Origin: Sphaerochaeta sp.
Lineage (GTDB): Bacteria; Spirochaetota; Spirochaetia; Sphaerochaetales; Sphaerochaetaceae
Assembly (NCBI GenBank): GCA_018399495.1
Contig: JAGYOG010000002.1
Span: forward strand, 1-64,000
Direction of reading: 5' to 3'
DNA: 64,000 nt
Below, piece after piece: positions 1 to 8,127 of this stretch (its first letter is position 1; each line of letters begins with the position of its first letter). The notes beneath the pieces were generated by a model. That model saw nothing but the letters and a program-made list of their open reading frames with translations. It made no database searches and was not told the origin of the DNA. A program made the position numbers and the translations under genes.

Positions 1-1009
1 AACATCCAATGAGAAAGGTAACGAGAAGAGATGCCTTGAGTACCCGGGAGACCTCCTCATTCCGCTGCGCTCCGGCGTGATAACCAACGATCGGCTGAAA
101 TCCCTGGACAATACCTGAGATCGGCATATTGAAAAACATCAATAGGGTCCAGATGATTCCATAGGCAGCAATGGCAAGGGTGTCTCCATAGAGAAGCAAG
201 CTTCGGTTGACCACAATGGTCACCACACTGGTCCCAAGCTGTCTTACCAGCGTAGGAGAACCAAGAGAAGCAATCCGACCAAACAGCTGAAAGAACGGAG
301 TCCCTTCCCCTTTTCTGATTGAGAATGCAGAACGACGAGAGGAAAGGATGTAAAAGGCAAACAAAGCTGAGGCTGATTGGCCAACCACCGTTGCAACGGC
401 AGCCCCCATCACCCCCCAATCAAGGACAATGATCAGCAGGAAATCCAGAAGGATATTGCATCCATTTCCGATGATGCTTGCAATCATCGATTCCTTTGCC
501 TTCCCTTGGGAACGCAAGAGTGCATTCAGTACGGTGGAGAGGGTTAGGAAGGGGGCCCCAGCAAGCAGAACTCCCAAGTAGCTTCTAACCAATGGATACG
601 TCTCAGCATTAGAGCCCAGCATTGTTGCAAGCTGCGGAAAAAAAAGAAGGCCTCCTACACCAAGTGTTACCGAGATGATGAACATACCACCCACACTGAC
701 AAAGGCAGTCCTCTCAGCTGATACAATCTCTCCTGAACCTAGCTGGCGAGAAACAAGGGAAGCTCCCCCAATGCCCATCATAAGCGCTGTTCCTGTAAGA
801 ATCAGGTAACCACCCATAGAAATACCGAGAGCTGCAAGACCGGCAGGCCCGACTGCCTGACCGACAAACAGCATATCGACCATCGTATAGAGGGTATTCA
901 CCAAGAGACCGATCATGGCCGGTAGGGAGAGCTTTGCGAGGAGACGAAGGACTCTTCGGTCATCCAATAGTGTATGTTGCCCATCTACTTTTTCTTTTTG
1001 GTTTTCCAT
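1..1009 (-). CDS. MATE family multidrug/Na+ antiporter, 3' end beyond left edge
   Basis: The frame is open from an ATG at 1009 to the window edge, giving 336 residues of an integral membrane protein; the C-terminal part lies outside. Hydrophobic segments recur throughout. The MATE signature pattern is visible: a first helix with LPAMIGLLVNTLYTMVDM, then GLAALGISM, SRQLGSGE, and LLRSQGKAK before the middle of the protein. MATE proteins export cationic drugs or metabolites in exchange for Na+ or H+. A GGGGAG motif lies 9 bases before the start. The gene is preceded by a terminated short transcription unit (1204-1283, same strand), which could be its leader or a separate RNA. The exported substrate cannot be told from sequence. 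Confidence 0.88.
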   Translation of the reverse strand, partial: MENQKEKVDGQHTLLDDRRVLRLLAKLSLPAMIGLLVNTLYTMVDMLFVGQAVGPAGLAALGISMGGYLILTGTALMMGIGGASLVSRQLGSGEIVSAERTAFVSVGGMFIISVTLGVGGLLFFPQLATMLGSNAETYPLVRSYLGVLLAGAPFLTLSTVLNALLRSQGKAKESMIASIIGNGCNILLDFLLIIVLDWGVMGAAVATVVGQSASALFAFYILSSRRSAFSIRKGEGTPFFQLFGRIASLGSPTLVRQLGTSVVTIVVNRSLLLYGDTLAIAAYGIIWTLLMFFNMPISGIVQGFQPIVGYHAGAQRNEEVSRVLKASLLVTFLIGC

Positions 1010-1059
1010 GTTCTCTCACTCCCCTGTTCCTGCTCTAGAAACCATATGGACATGCATGG

Positions 1060-1088
1060 ATGATACTGGAGAATATCCTTCGTCACAA
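1060..1088 (-). promoter_or_regulatory. Possible promoter for the MATE gene
   Basis: On the minus strand, TTGTGA (1088-1083), a 17-base spacer and TATCAT (1065-1060) make a plausible sigma-70 promoter. It is about 50 bases before the MATE start and downstream of the terminator at 1204-1229. If real, the terminated unit upstream is an independent small RNA rather than a leader. Confidence 0.4.
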
Positions 1089-1203
1089 CTCAAAAAGGCT
1101 TAAGATAGAAAGCTTTGGAAAGAGAGCGTATTCCAATTTATGACAGGACTGGATGAATATTTGGGATCGATTATGAAGCATTTGGGGCCTCAGGAAAAGG
1201 CCA

Positions 1204-1229
1204 AATAAAAACCCTCCGACCGGGAGGGC
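1204..1229 (-). terminator. Rho-independent terminator of the short minus-strand unit
   Basis: Read on the minus strand, CCCTCC, a short loop and GGAGGG are followed directly by TTTTTATTT. No protein gene on this strand ends here, so it belongs to the short RNA starting near 1283. Confidence 0.7.
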
Positions 1230-1283
1230 TTCTCTGGCTACTCAGGGTTATTTCCTTCGGTTATTCCCCTTCTTCGCCACCAC
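1204..1283 (-). ncRNA. Candidate structured small RNA or terminated leader upstream of the MATE gene
   Basis: A minus-strand promoter (1290-1318) would start RNA near 1283. The roughly 80-base RNA can fold into a long hairpin: GGC/GCC, AGGG/CCCU and CC/GG helices separated by purine-rich internal loops (GAAGA facing GAGUA, GAAUAA facing AAAUA) with a GAA cap. It then ends in an intrinsic terminator with a U run. No riboswitch family known to me matches. It could be a free small RNA or a premature-termination leader controlling the exporter. A 13-codon ORF lies inside, but its ATG touches the -10 element and it is probably not translated. Confidence 0.42.
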
Positions 1284-1289
1284 AACCAT

Positions 1290-1318
1290 ATCGTATCACC
1301 GTTCAGGAAAACCGTCAA
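1290..1318 (-). promoter_or_regulatory. Minus-strand promoter of the short terminated RNA
   Basis: TTGACG (1318-1313), a 17-base spacer and TACGAT (1295-1290) on the minus strand. The near-consensus -35 and ideal spacing make it a good sigma-70 promoter, firing toward the terminator at 1204-1229. Confidence 0.55.
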
Positions 1319-1348
1319 ATTTTTTCGTATAAGGAATATACTTTGTTC

Positions 1349-1378
1349 TTGACATTACTGTGTGACACACACTATTAT
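1349..1378 (+). promoter_or_regulatory. padR promoter with palindromic operator
   Basis: TTGACA at 1349-1354 and TATTAT at 1373-1378 are spaced 18 bases apart. The spacer contains a perfect 13-base palindrome, TGTGTGACACACA (1359-1371), where a bound repressor would block RNA polymerase. Autoregulation by the PadR protein encoded just downstream is the simplest reading. Confidence 0.6.
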
Positions 1379-1396
1379 AAATATACGAGGTGTCGC

Positions 1397-1741
1397 ATGG
1401 ATAGTAGAGAACTTCTTATCAACTTTGTAACAGAACTTAATAGAGGTACCTTGACGCTCTGTGTTCTCAGTCAACTCACCAATCCACAGTACGGCTACTC
1501 CCTATTGCAGATACTTTCAGAAAAAAACATAGACTTGGAAGCCAACACGCTTTACCCCATGCTCAGGCGGCTGGAAAGCCAAGGGGTACTGGAGAGTAGC
1601 TGGAATACCAGTGAAAACAGACCGAGAAAGTTCTATCAACTCACTGAGGAAGGAAAAGCAATCTACGCAGCACTTACAAACAAATGGAAAGAGCAACAAT
1701 CGCACATAGAAGCGTTGCTCGGGGAGGAGAGCCATGCATGA
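1397..1741 (+). CDS. PadR family transcriptional regulator
   Basis: A 114-residue winged-helix protein. The core holds the typical PadR pattern: GTLTLCVLSQLTNPQYGYSL, then LYPMLRRLESQGVLES and the YQLTEEGKA wing. The ATG at 1397 is chosen because GAGG lies just before it and because the upstream in-frame start (1343) lies inside the promoter. It overlaps the next gene by 8 bases, and PadR proteins are commonly co-encoded with DUF1700/HAAS membrane proteins, as here. The partner is now broken. The ligand is unknown. Confidence 0.88.
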   Translation: MDSRELLINFVTELNRGTLTLCVLSQLTNPQYGYSLLQILSEKNIDLEANTLYPMLRRLESQGVLESSWNTSENRPRKFYQLTEEGKAIYAALTNKWKEQQSHIEALLGEESHA

Positions 1742-2717
1742 GCTTATCAGCCGATATATTGCAGATACGATCCGTCATTTAAAACCTGCAGAAAGAATGG
1801 AAGTAGAGAAGGAGCTCAAGGCAAACATTCAGGATATGTTGTCAGAAAACCCCAGTGAAGAAGAGGTTGCACAAACGCTCTTGTCAATGGGATCGCCCTC
1901 TTCACTGGCAGCGAAATACCGAGGCAGTGAGCAGTACCTCATCGGGCCAGCTACCTATGATACCTATATCATGGTGCTCAAGATTGTTGCCTTGGTGGTC
2001 TCTCTGGTTACCATGGTTTTCACAACGCTCTCCTTTTTCTTTTCCCCATCCGGTCTCTCAATCTTTGAAATGATCGCAAAACTACTTGCCTCAATCTTCA
2101 GTGCTGCATCAGGAGCATTCCTGTGGGTGACCATCACCTTCGCCATACTCGACAGGTATCAGGTAAAGACAGATTTGAAGGAGTGGAACCTCACTGAGTT
2201 GCGCAACCTTGAGGAAATAGCTACCAGAGAAATCAAGAAAAAGGACAGTATCGCTGACCTGGTAGGCTTATCGCTCTTCTTCCTGTTCCTGGGATTCATG
2301 TACATGAGAAATGATCTACTGGGCCTAAATCTACACACAAGTCAGGGAGCCTATCCCCTATTTGTTGCAGAAGTCGTGCGTCCTTACTCGTGGGTTGATG
2401 CTGACAACCACCATCGCATTCTTTGTTGCCATGTTTAAGATGGTAGGAGGGAGATGGACAAGACCCCTGCTGGGGATTCAGTATAGTTTCCGATTTACTG
2501 GGAGTCTTTACTTCATCTTTCGTTGCTACACGATGGAGCATTTCCTACAACAGAGAAGCGTTGCTCTATTTCACCTTCTCTGGAGCGGTGGCAGATCATC
2601 ATCAAGGCAGCATGTGTGGTGCTGCTTATCCTGACCCTTATCAGCATCGGGGAGGATGTCTACACTACACTCAAGAGAAGCGAACCAGCCGAATCTGGGA
2701 AAGTACCCGTTCAGTGA
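1734..2717 (+). pseudogene. Frameshifted DUF1700/HAAS-type membrane protein, PadR partner
   Basis: The first 200 or so residues from ATG 1734 read well: an acidic helical N-terminal domain (KPAERMEVEKELKANIQDM) of the DUF1700/HAAS type, then membrane helices. The frame then changes three times. Coding sense moves to the next frame near 2362-2400 (TTTIAFFVAMFKMVGGRW), again near 2478 (IVSDLLGVFTSSFVATRW) and again near 2592 (WQIIIKAACVVLLILTLI), ending at the stop at 2715-2717. All three changes go the same way, as from one extra base each. The product would be truncated at 2438. Either decay or a local sequence error would explain this. Confidence 0.75.
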
Positions 2718-4867
2718 TCTGTTTTGACCTTGATGAATGGATTATCATCAAGGCCAATGAGCGACTGCGTCCCGCTCCTTAGTAGTGCGCGATAGGTACT
2801 CGAAGCGGAACCGGTTGTTGAAATCCTTCTCCTTGGTCTTGAACACCTGATTCTCAATTTCAATGCGGATTGTATACCTCATCAACCACCTGCTCCCACT
2901 GTCCTTCATTGACTCCATGGCAACCCATGACTATGCAACGTGTTGCAAGTGCATGGACTGCACGGTCCTCTCATACAGGGAGAACCAGTAGGCATGTGCA
3001 TATGTACCCGTCCCAAAGAGCTACTGATCCTTTCCTTCAAGCCATCCCTAAGTGCTTCAAAACGATGTTCGGGACCCATCTTGCCCCTCCAATATTGAGC
3101 CAAGTCGAGTACCGCTTCATGAGTCTGTGCTGGAACTCACTGGTTATACTATTCGCAATGGCCACAATAGTCGCTTTCGAGTGTCTTCACAGCGTAGTAG
3201 CGTAACATCTGCTGATATGCCTGAGATTTCCACGGTCTTGAGTACCTCAACTGGTTCGTTGCTGTTCTCCAGCTCCCAGACATACATCTGCATTGGACTG
3301 TACCTCGGAAGGCTTGGTGGTGATCATGCTCCGCCTCTGGTTGATAAGATCACTTCGTTCCTTGGGAAGTAGGACGGGTCCTGTTGTACTTGATACCCAC
3401 CCACTCACAAAGCAGGTCGCAGGCTTCAAGAATCTCATTGACCGTATCGGGAGCAAGGTAGTCGGTCTCACCTGTTGCCGGATAACCTTTCGCTTATCAC
3501 GCTTACGGTACTTAGAAGAAAGCATGTTCCAGAGCATACAGGTTATACATCCAACCAATACGCAGGCATTACTACCCTTTCGCCCCTCCTTAGGGTCTGC
3601 ACCAAGTAGGTTGAATGGAAGGGGATGTTCAACTCATGGGGATACTCACCCTTGGCGATCAGGACATAACTTGCAAACTTGCAGTCATACTTGAGCGTAC
3701 GTTGTAAGCAGGCCAGAAACCCTGCCTGCAACCATCTCTCCGTCATTCCCGCGACTGTTGTGATTGAGCCGATATTTGCACCGGCGGCCATATTCGACTG
3801 TCCCATGATCATACTTGGGTAATCAGGAAGGAATCAATTGTTGTGATGTTGTTCATGCCTCACCAAAGATAAGGTTGCTGAGTAGCTCACAACAGCTGAC
3901 CGTTGAGTTATCTCCAAGGAATGAGTGGATAAGACGAGCCCCATACTTGAGATTGCACACTTCCCATGATAAAAACGGATTGCCTTGCATCCGTGGTAGA
4001 ACACCCTACTTCCTGCACCGATAATGCCGTTGACCAGCTCAACGCCCCTCCCCCACCTGTATTGTCTCAGCCAAAGTTGAACGGAGACGGAGATTCTTGA
4101 GTTTGTTGGCTCCCTTGATATAGGTACCTTCCCCTACCCAGACATCCTTTACGGTATCACACGATTTGATCACTGACTGCTGACCGACAAATCCGTAGTA
4201 CCCACGGCGTGTATCGCAGGTCTGTTCGTCAACGTCTTCAAAGATATTCATCAACTCAATTATCATCCCGGTAGGTGCCCCAGAGATAGGCATCGGAGGG
4301 AAGCATTCCATCAAAGGTCTGATTGTCCTCCTGCCTCATTCATGATATCAATGGTGGTCAGTACCCTGGGTCCTCTCCATCCTTGAGAATACCACTGCCA
4401 AACTTTGCATGGTTGGTGGTCTGCATCTCTCCGATACGGTAGATGATGACATGATGGTCTAGAATATAGTGACTGAGATAGCTGCAATCGAGAATGGCAC
4501 AGCTGTCCCCGATATCACAACTGACAATTCTGCTGTTGGTAATCCCCACAGGCACAGAGAAGTCATGGAAACTGATAATCTCTCGAGCCATACTTCCGAT
4601 ACGTACCAACCCATAGAATTCGCTGTTCTTGATCAAGGAAGGATCGAAGGGATCACTCACCAGCACATCATCCCAACAGGGAGAGGTGTTCAAATTCTCC
4701 TCGAGGAATACTATTTCCTCTTGATTCAGATGCCGATAACTTCCTGGGTCTTTCTTGTTCTGGATGTTCCTTAGATAATATTCATCCTTTCCCTCGGGAA
4801 GAAATTCTGAGGGGATGAACCCGTAACCAAAACGCATCTCTGGTAATACCATCACTATGTCATTCAT
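2711..4867 (-). pseudogene. Heavily frameshifted DUF4954 family protein
   Basis: Fragments in all three minus-strand frames line up in order with a DUF4954 protein (hexapeptide-repeat, left-handed beta-helix type). In order: VLVSDPFDPSLIKNSEFYG and SRIVSCDIGDS (near 4650-4510), TTNHAKFGSGILKDGED (near 4400), RRGYYG and TYIKGANKLKNL (near 4200-4100), YGARLIHSFLGDNST (near 3930), IMGQSNMAAGANIGS (near 3800), FASYVLIAKGEYPHELNIP (near 3650), YLAPDTVNEILEACDLL (near 3440), KTKEKDFNNRF (near 2830), ending DDNPFIKVKTDH at 2711. I count about ten indels, both insertions and deletions. Start 4867 is chosen because a promoter lies right before it. The stop overlaps that of the convergent, also broken, gene. 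Function of the family is unknown to me. Confidence 0.82.
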
Positions 4868-4873
4868 GAAAGA

Positions 4874-4903
4874 AGTATAGCAAGACCTATCATGTATGCG
4901 CAA
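4874..4903 (-). promoter_or_regulatory. Promoter of the DUF4954 gene, leaderless type
   Basis: TTGCGC (4903-4898), an 18-base spacer and TATACT (4879-4874) on the minus strand. Only 6 bases separate the -10 from ATG 4867, and there is no ribosome binding site, so transcription would begin at or next to the start codon. Confidence 0.5.
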
Positions 4904-5161
4904 GAAACCCAGGGTAGCGCCATTGCTTGTTTGGTTTTTTTCTTTTGGATACAGTATCGATAGGGGCACTTTTGCTACACTTGCAGTCGGAGGAAGAGGA
5001 TTTCCTAGCAGGAGCTACTACAACATTGGAATTTTAGAAAAATCATAGCGGAGAGTGAAAAATAGCATACTCTTTGTGTTTAATGCTTACCAATTGAATA
5101 TACAAATGGCCTAATCGTACCAACTCGACGACTTGCGTCGCGCTGGTGGATATACTACCAT

Positions 5162-6244
5162 GTGATCACTATGGCAGACTATGATTTGTCTCCGAAGATG
5201 AAACGTATGGTCGCCCTGATAAACAAGATCGCAGTAACAGATCCTGAAGGGCTTACACCAAAACGCATCGAGGAGCTTAACGATATATCGATTCCTAATA
5301 ATCTGGTGATCCGCAGACTTCTAGGCAAAAGCGCGAAGAACATCACCACCAAGACCTTTATCATCCCTGTCACCGATGGGATGATCAGTGGCTATCTTTT
5401 TGAGAATCAAGGCTCGCGTGGCATCAGTGATCTCACCCCTTTGATTATCTTCTACCATGGAGGTGGCTGGGTTTGGGGAAATATGGACCTCTACAATTTT
5501 CTCTGTGCTCATCTTGCCGATATTACTGGGGCAGCAGTGCTTTCCGTGGACTATCGACTTGCTCCAAAGTACAAGTTCCCAACAGCGGTTGAGGACTGTT
5601 ATGATACGTTGGTATGGGCAGCTGCAGGATGCCGATATTGGAAGACAGACCCTGATCGCATTTTCTTGATTGGAGACAGCGCAGGAGGCAATCTTGCCGC
5701 AGTAGTAAGTCGTCTTGCACGTGACAGAAAGGGTCCTGCCATAGCTGGCCAGGTCCTACTCTATCCTGTAACAGACGGCCGGATGAGGACCAATAGCTAT
5801 GAAAAGCACAAGGATGCCCCTTCCTTAACCGACAAGCAAATGGCTTTCTTCATCAACAGCTACCAACGGGAACCAAAGGATATCCTCAATCCGAACTTCT
5901 CCCCCTTGTTGGCAAAAGATCATAGCAGACTTCCCGAAACCCTAATCATCGGAGCTGAGTACGACCCGCTTCATGATGACGGGATGCTCTATGCCGATGC
6001 CTTGGCTTCAGCTGACACCCCGGTAAAATATCTTGAGGTAAAGAAGACCATCCATGGCTTCATCAATTACCCAAAGGCTACCGGGACAGAGGAAACCGAA
6101 AGTGCCATCATCCAGTTCATCAGTGGCAGGCCGGTTGACCAAGTAGCGTTGATCAGCCGAAAAGAGTGGGCAAGAGCACAAAAGAAAGAGCTGAAAAAGA
6201 TAAAGAAGCAAAGCAAGCATTATATCGATGCACGCGTGCAATAG
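5162..6244 (+). CDS. Alpha/beta hydrolase, acetyl-esterase/HSL type
   Basis: 360 residues with the marks of the hormone-sensitive-lipase group (alpha/beta hydrolase fold 3): oxyanion-hole HGGGW at residues 99-103 and nucleophile elbow GDSAGG with Ser173. Later come the acidic (AEYDPLHDDG) and histidine (TIHGFINY) triad regions. It would hydrolyse short-chain acyl or acetyl esters, probably in the cytoplasm since no signal peptide is seen. The C-terminus adds a lysine-rich tail after the fold. The start is uncertain: GTG 5162 lies 5 bases after a TATACT; ATG 5171 is in frame. There is no clear Shine-Dalgarno. Confidence 0.88.
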   Translation: MITMADYDLSPKMKRMVALINKIAVTDPEGLTPKRIEELNDISIPNNLVIRRLLGKSAKNITTKTFIIPVTDGMISGYLFENQGSRGISDLTPLIIFYHGGGWVWGNMDLYNFLCAHLADITGAAVLSVDYRLAPKYKFPTAVEDCYDTLVWAAAGCRYWKTDPDRIFLIGDSAGGNLAAVVSRLARDRKGPAIAGQVLLYPVTDGRMRTNSYEKHKDAPSLTDKQMAFFINSYQREPKDILNPNFSPLLAKDHSRLPETLIIGAEYDPLHDDGMLYADALASADTPVKYLEVKKTIHGFINYPKATGTEETESAIIQFISGRPVDQVALISRKEWARAQKKELKKIKKQSKHYIDARVQ

Positions 6245-6451
6245 ATTAACGATGTTAACTCTAAAAATGAGCTATCGCAGATTTTCCCTTGCCCCTTTCT
6301 CACCCATGAAACCTTCCAGGTAGAGGCCATTGTGATAAGATCATGATACGAAGGGCAATACAGCCGGTATTGGCAAGCAGCCCTCATTTCATGATCCCAG
6401 GCCAGGTGCTCTCTGACCACTGGCCGGTTGCAGCGGTATTGAAACTCCTTC

Positions 6452-7162
6452 CTAGCGTTTAAAGAACGGGAACCTGAGTGCACGGGAAGCCGTACGTTCT
6501 TCCTTCTTTTCCTGAGGCTCCTCTTTCTGCACATTGAAGTGTGAAAAAATGAGAGAGGACAGTCCTTCTCCAACCGCCTGATGGGCTTCCTTTTCCATAT
6601 GTAGCTGGTCAATACTGCTTGGTCCGGCAACACTGCTTGCATCGAAATAGAGTAGATCATTCTCTTCAGCCATACCCCTTATGGCTGTAGCAAGGTGTTT
6701 ACTTGTGATGACGGAGTTGGAGTTGAAACTGACGAACGGGGATTGTTCTATCTCATCTCCAATATGAATGGGGGAGACCACCAACACCTGTGGTATCGGA
6801 TATCCCTCCCCATAGGGGTGGGCCTTGATGAGAGAAGCTAATTGTTGTAGGGCTTTTGCGATAATTCGAGCATCAGCATTGAAGAATGCCTTGCAATCGT
6901 TGGTACCCAGGGAAAGGATTACCAGATCCAGTGGGCGATGACTGTGTAGCACAACAGGCAAGAACTCCCGACCCGAACGATTAGGTTCGAGTGGGTCATC
7001 AAATACGGTGGTTCGCCCACCGAGGCCTTCTTCAATAATCTGGAAATCAGGACCAAGGAGAGATAAGAGTACTCCTGTCCACCGCCTATCGTACTGCCAC
7101 CTTCCCCCACTTGGGTTGGTCCCGAATGTATTTGAGTCACCATAACAGAGTATTCTTCGCAT
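6452..7162 (-). CDS. SGNH/GDSL hydrolase (arylesterase/acetylesterase-like)
   Basis: 236 residues with SGNH blocks in order: GDSN with the nucleophile Ser10 at the N-terminus, a block III GTND near residue 86 and DQLHM near 195 holding the Asp-x-x-His pair. The family hydrolyses esters of carbohydrates, lipids or aryl alcohols. No signal peptide is present, so it is probably cytoplasmic. The C-terminal 25 residues are a charged KEEPQEKKEER-type tail. It is monocistronic, with a long leader that contains a terminator-like hairpin (7249-7275). It runs convergently toward the alpha/beta hydrolase, leaving 207 bases between the stops in which I see nothing. Confidence 0.86.
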   Translation of the reverse strand: MRRILCYGDSNTFGTNPSGGRWQYDRRWTGVLLSLLGPDFQIIEEGLGGRTTVFDDPLEPNRSGREFLPVVLHSHRPLDLVILSLGTNDCKAFFNADARIIAKALQQLASLIKAHPYGEGYPIPQVLVVSPIHIGDEIEQSPFVSFNSNSVITSKHLATAIRGMAEENDLLYFDASSVAGPSSIDQLHMEKEAHQAVGEGLSSLIFSHFNVQKEEPQEKKEERTASRALRFPFFKR

Positions 7163-7248
7163 GGTATTCAGTATACAGAAGAGAAATGATCAACGAAAGT
7201 AGGTTGGATATTGCTCCCTGATTGCAGATTTGAAAGAAACAAGAAAGA

Positions 7249-7275
7249 GGCCAGTGATTGGGATAACCACTGGCC
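7249..7275 (-). terminator. Terminator-like hairpin in the leader of the SGNH hydrolase gene
   Basis: GGCCAGTG and CACTGGCC form an 8-base stem. On the minus strand it is followed by a T-rich stretch (CTCTTTCTTGTTTC). No gene on this strand ends here, so it lies between the promoter at 7458-7487 and the hydrolase start at 7162 and may act as an attenuator. Confidence 0.45.
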
Positions 7276-7457
7276 CAAGAGATTCGCGTTGCTTGGTAGA
7301 AAAAGTAGAACCAAGATGTAGTACCGGACAATCGCGAAAGAGAGAAACACCCAACATATAGTAGATCCAAGCAGTAGAATATTGCTGGGACTGAAGGGCT
7401 TTATCCCTGCCAGCTAACCTTCTATTCCTCTCTTTATCATATCCCTTCCTAGGTATC

Positions 7458-7487
7458 AGCATATGCCAGATTGTTTGAAATTGTCAA
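7458..7487 (-). promoter_or_regulatory. Promoter upstream of the SGNH hydrolase gene
   Basis: Minus-strand consensus TTGACA (7487-7482), an 18-base spacer and TATGCT (7463-7458). The transcript would carry a leader of about 290 bases. Confidence 0.45.
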
Positions 7488-7686
7488 TATACCAAGATAT
7501 TATACCATTTGCATATATAAATTTATCAATTTTCTTTAGCACTATTTATTTACTTTGAAAAAGTTATCGCTTCTGTCAGAACCTTTCTCGATTTGCATGC
7601 AAGATTCGCCGCTTTTCCCACGCCAATATATTTTCTACTTCCAGCTATGTCACAGCAAAATAAGTCACTCTTTTTTTATCTACATA

Positions 7687-7715
7687 TTGACCAAAAGAAG
7701 CACTTACCCTTATAT
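7687..7715 (+). promoter_or_regulatory. Promoter of the marR-CoA-disulfide reductase operon
   Basis: TTGACC at 7687-7692 and TTATAT at 7710-7715 with a 17-base spacer. The start of transcription would fall near 7722, at the edge of the palindrome 7724-7736. Confidence 0.55.
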
Positions 7716-7723
7716 TTGTCTAT

Positions 7724-7736
7724 AGCAATTATTGCT
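7724..7736 (+). promoter_or_regulatory. Palindromic operator, probable MarR site
   Basis: A perfect 13-base palindrome, AGCAATTATTGCT, sits at the expected transcription start and 27 bases before the marR start codon. Its position and size fit autorepression by a MarR dimer. Confidence 0.5.
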
Positions 7737-7762
7737 TACTAAAATTATTTATGGAGCTTTAC

Positions 7763-8119
7763 ATGATTGATCTCTGTGCCATCCGAAAATTGCAGACTTC
7801 CCTTCGCAACTTCGAAGAACAGTTAAAACAACAAACAGGGCTTTCATTCAACGATGCCTTGTTGTTATGTGCTGTGAACAAGGGAATCTGTGAACCCAGT
7901 ATCTTGGCTAAGGAACTGGAACTCTCACCATCACGACTTACCCGTATCCTTGATAGTCTGGAAAACCGGAAACTTGTTGAAAGAACCTTGAGTATCATGG
8001 ATCGAAGAAGCCTTACCGTTGCCTTGACTGAAGCAGGCCGTGAAATGGTACAAACCTATAGTTGTTCTGAACTCACCCTTCCGAACGAACTACAGTTCAC
8101 CCAAGCACCCACCCCCTAG
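7763..8119 (+). CDS. MarR family transcriptional regulator
   Basis: 118 residues of winged-helix fold: recognition-helix region LAKELELSPSRLTRILDSLENRKLVER and wing DRRSLTVALTEAGREM. ATG 7763 is chosen because GGAG ends 6 bases upstream; the earlier ATG at 7751 has no such site. It lies 8 bases before the CoA-disulfide reductase gene and very likely controls it, through the palindrome at 7724-7736. Three cysteines (C5, C22 in the hydrophobic core region, and a C-terminal YSCSE) could make it thiol- or persulfide-responsive; that is an inference. Confidence 0.85.
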   Translation: MIDLCAIRKLQTSLRNFEEQLKQQTGLSFNDALLLCAVNKGICEPSILAKELELSPSRLTRILDSLENRKLVERTLSIMDRRSLTVALTEAGREMVQTYSCSELTLPNELQFTQAPTP

Positions 8120-8127
8120 GAGAATCT

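Larger units (their letters stand above)
1010..1396. other. Intergenic region with divergent promoters and a terminated short transcript
   Basis: This 387-base gap has no convincing ORF. It holds a likely MATE promoter (1060-1088, minus), a minus-strand promoter, structured RNA and terminator unit (1204-1318), and the padR promoter with a palindromic operator (1349-1378, plus). Confidence 0.6.
7163..7762. other. AT-rich intergenic region between SGNH hydrolase and marR
   Basis: About 600 bases without a convincing gene. It holds a minus-strand promoter (7458-7487), a terminator-like hairpin (7249-7275), an AT-rich stretch (7470-7560) and the marR promoter with a palindrome (7687-7736). Open frames on the minus strand at 7137-7462 lack ribosome binding sites and protein-like composition. 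Confidence 0.5.

Noticed and set aside
1240-1291. 13-codon ORF inside the short RNA upstream of MATE
   Set aside because: Its ATG is immediately next to the -10 element, upstream of the expected transcription start, so it would not be on the RNA.
1343-1396. Longer start for padR
   Set aside because: The added codons lie inside the promoter and before the likely transcription start; ATG 1397 has a good ribosome binding site.
2740-4970. Transposase-like fragments on the minus strand
   Set aside because: Broken frames with basic segments first looked like an old insertion sequence, but read in order they match the DUF4954 family along its whole length. No terminal inverted repeats were seen.
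6220-6660. Open frame of 146 codons overlapping the SGNH hydrolase gene
   Set aside because: It is the shadow of the hydrolase in another frame and lacks family features or a start site.
7137-7462. Minus-strand open frames of 60-90 codons
   Set aside because: No ribosome binding sites, no recognisable protein features, and they overlap a promoter and hairpin region; most likely non-coding leader.
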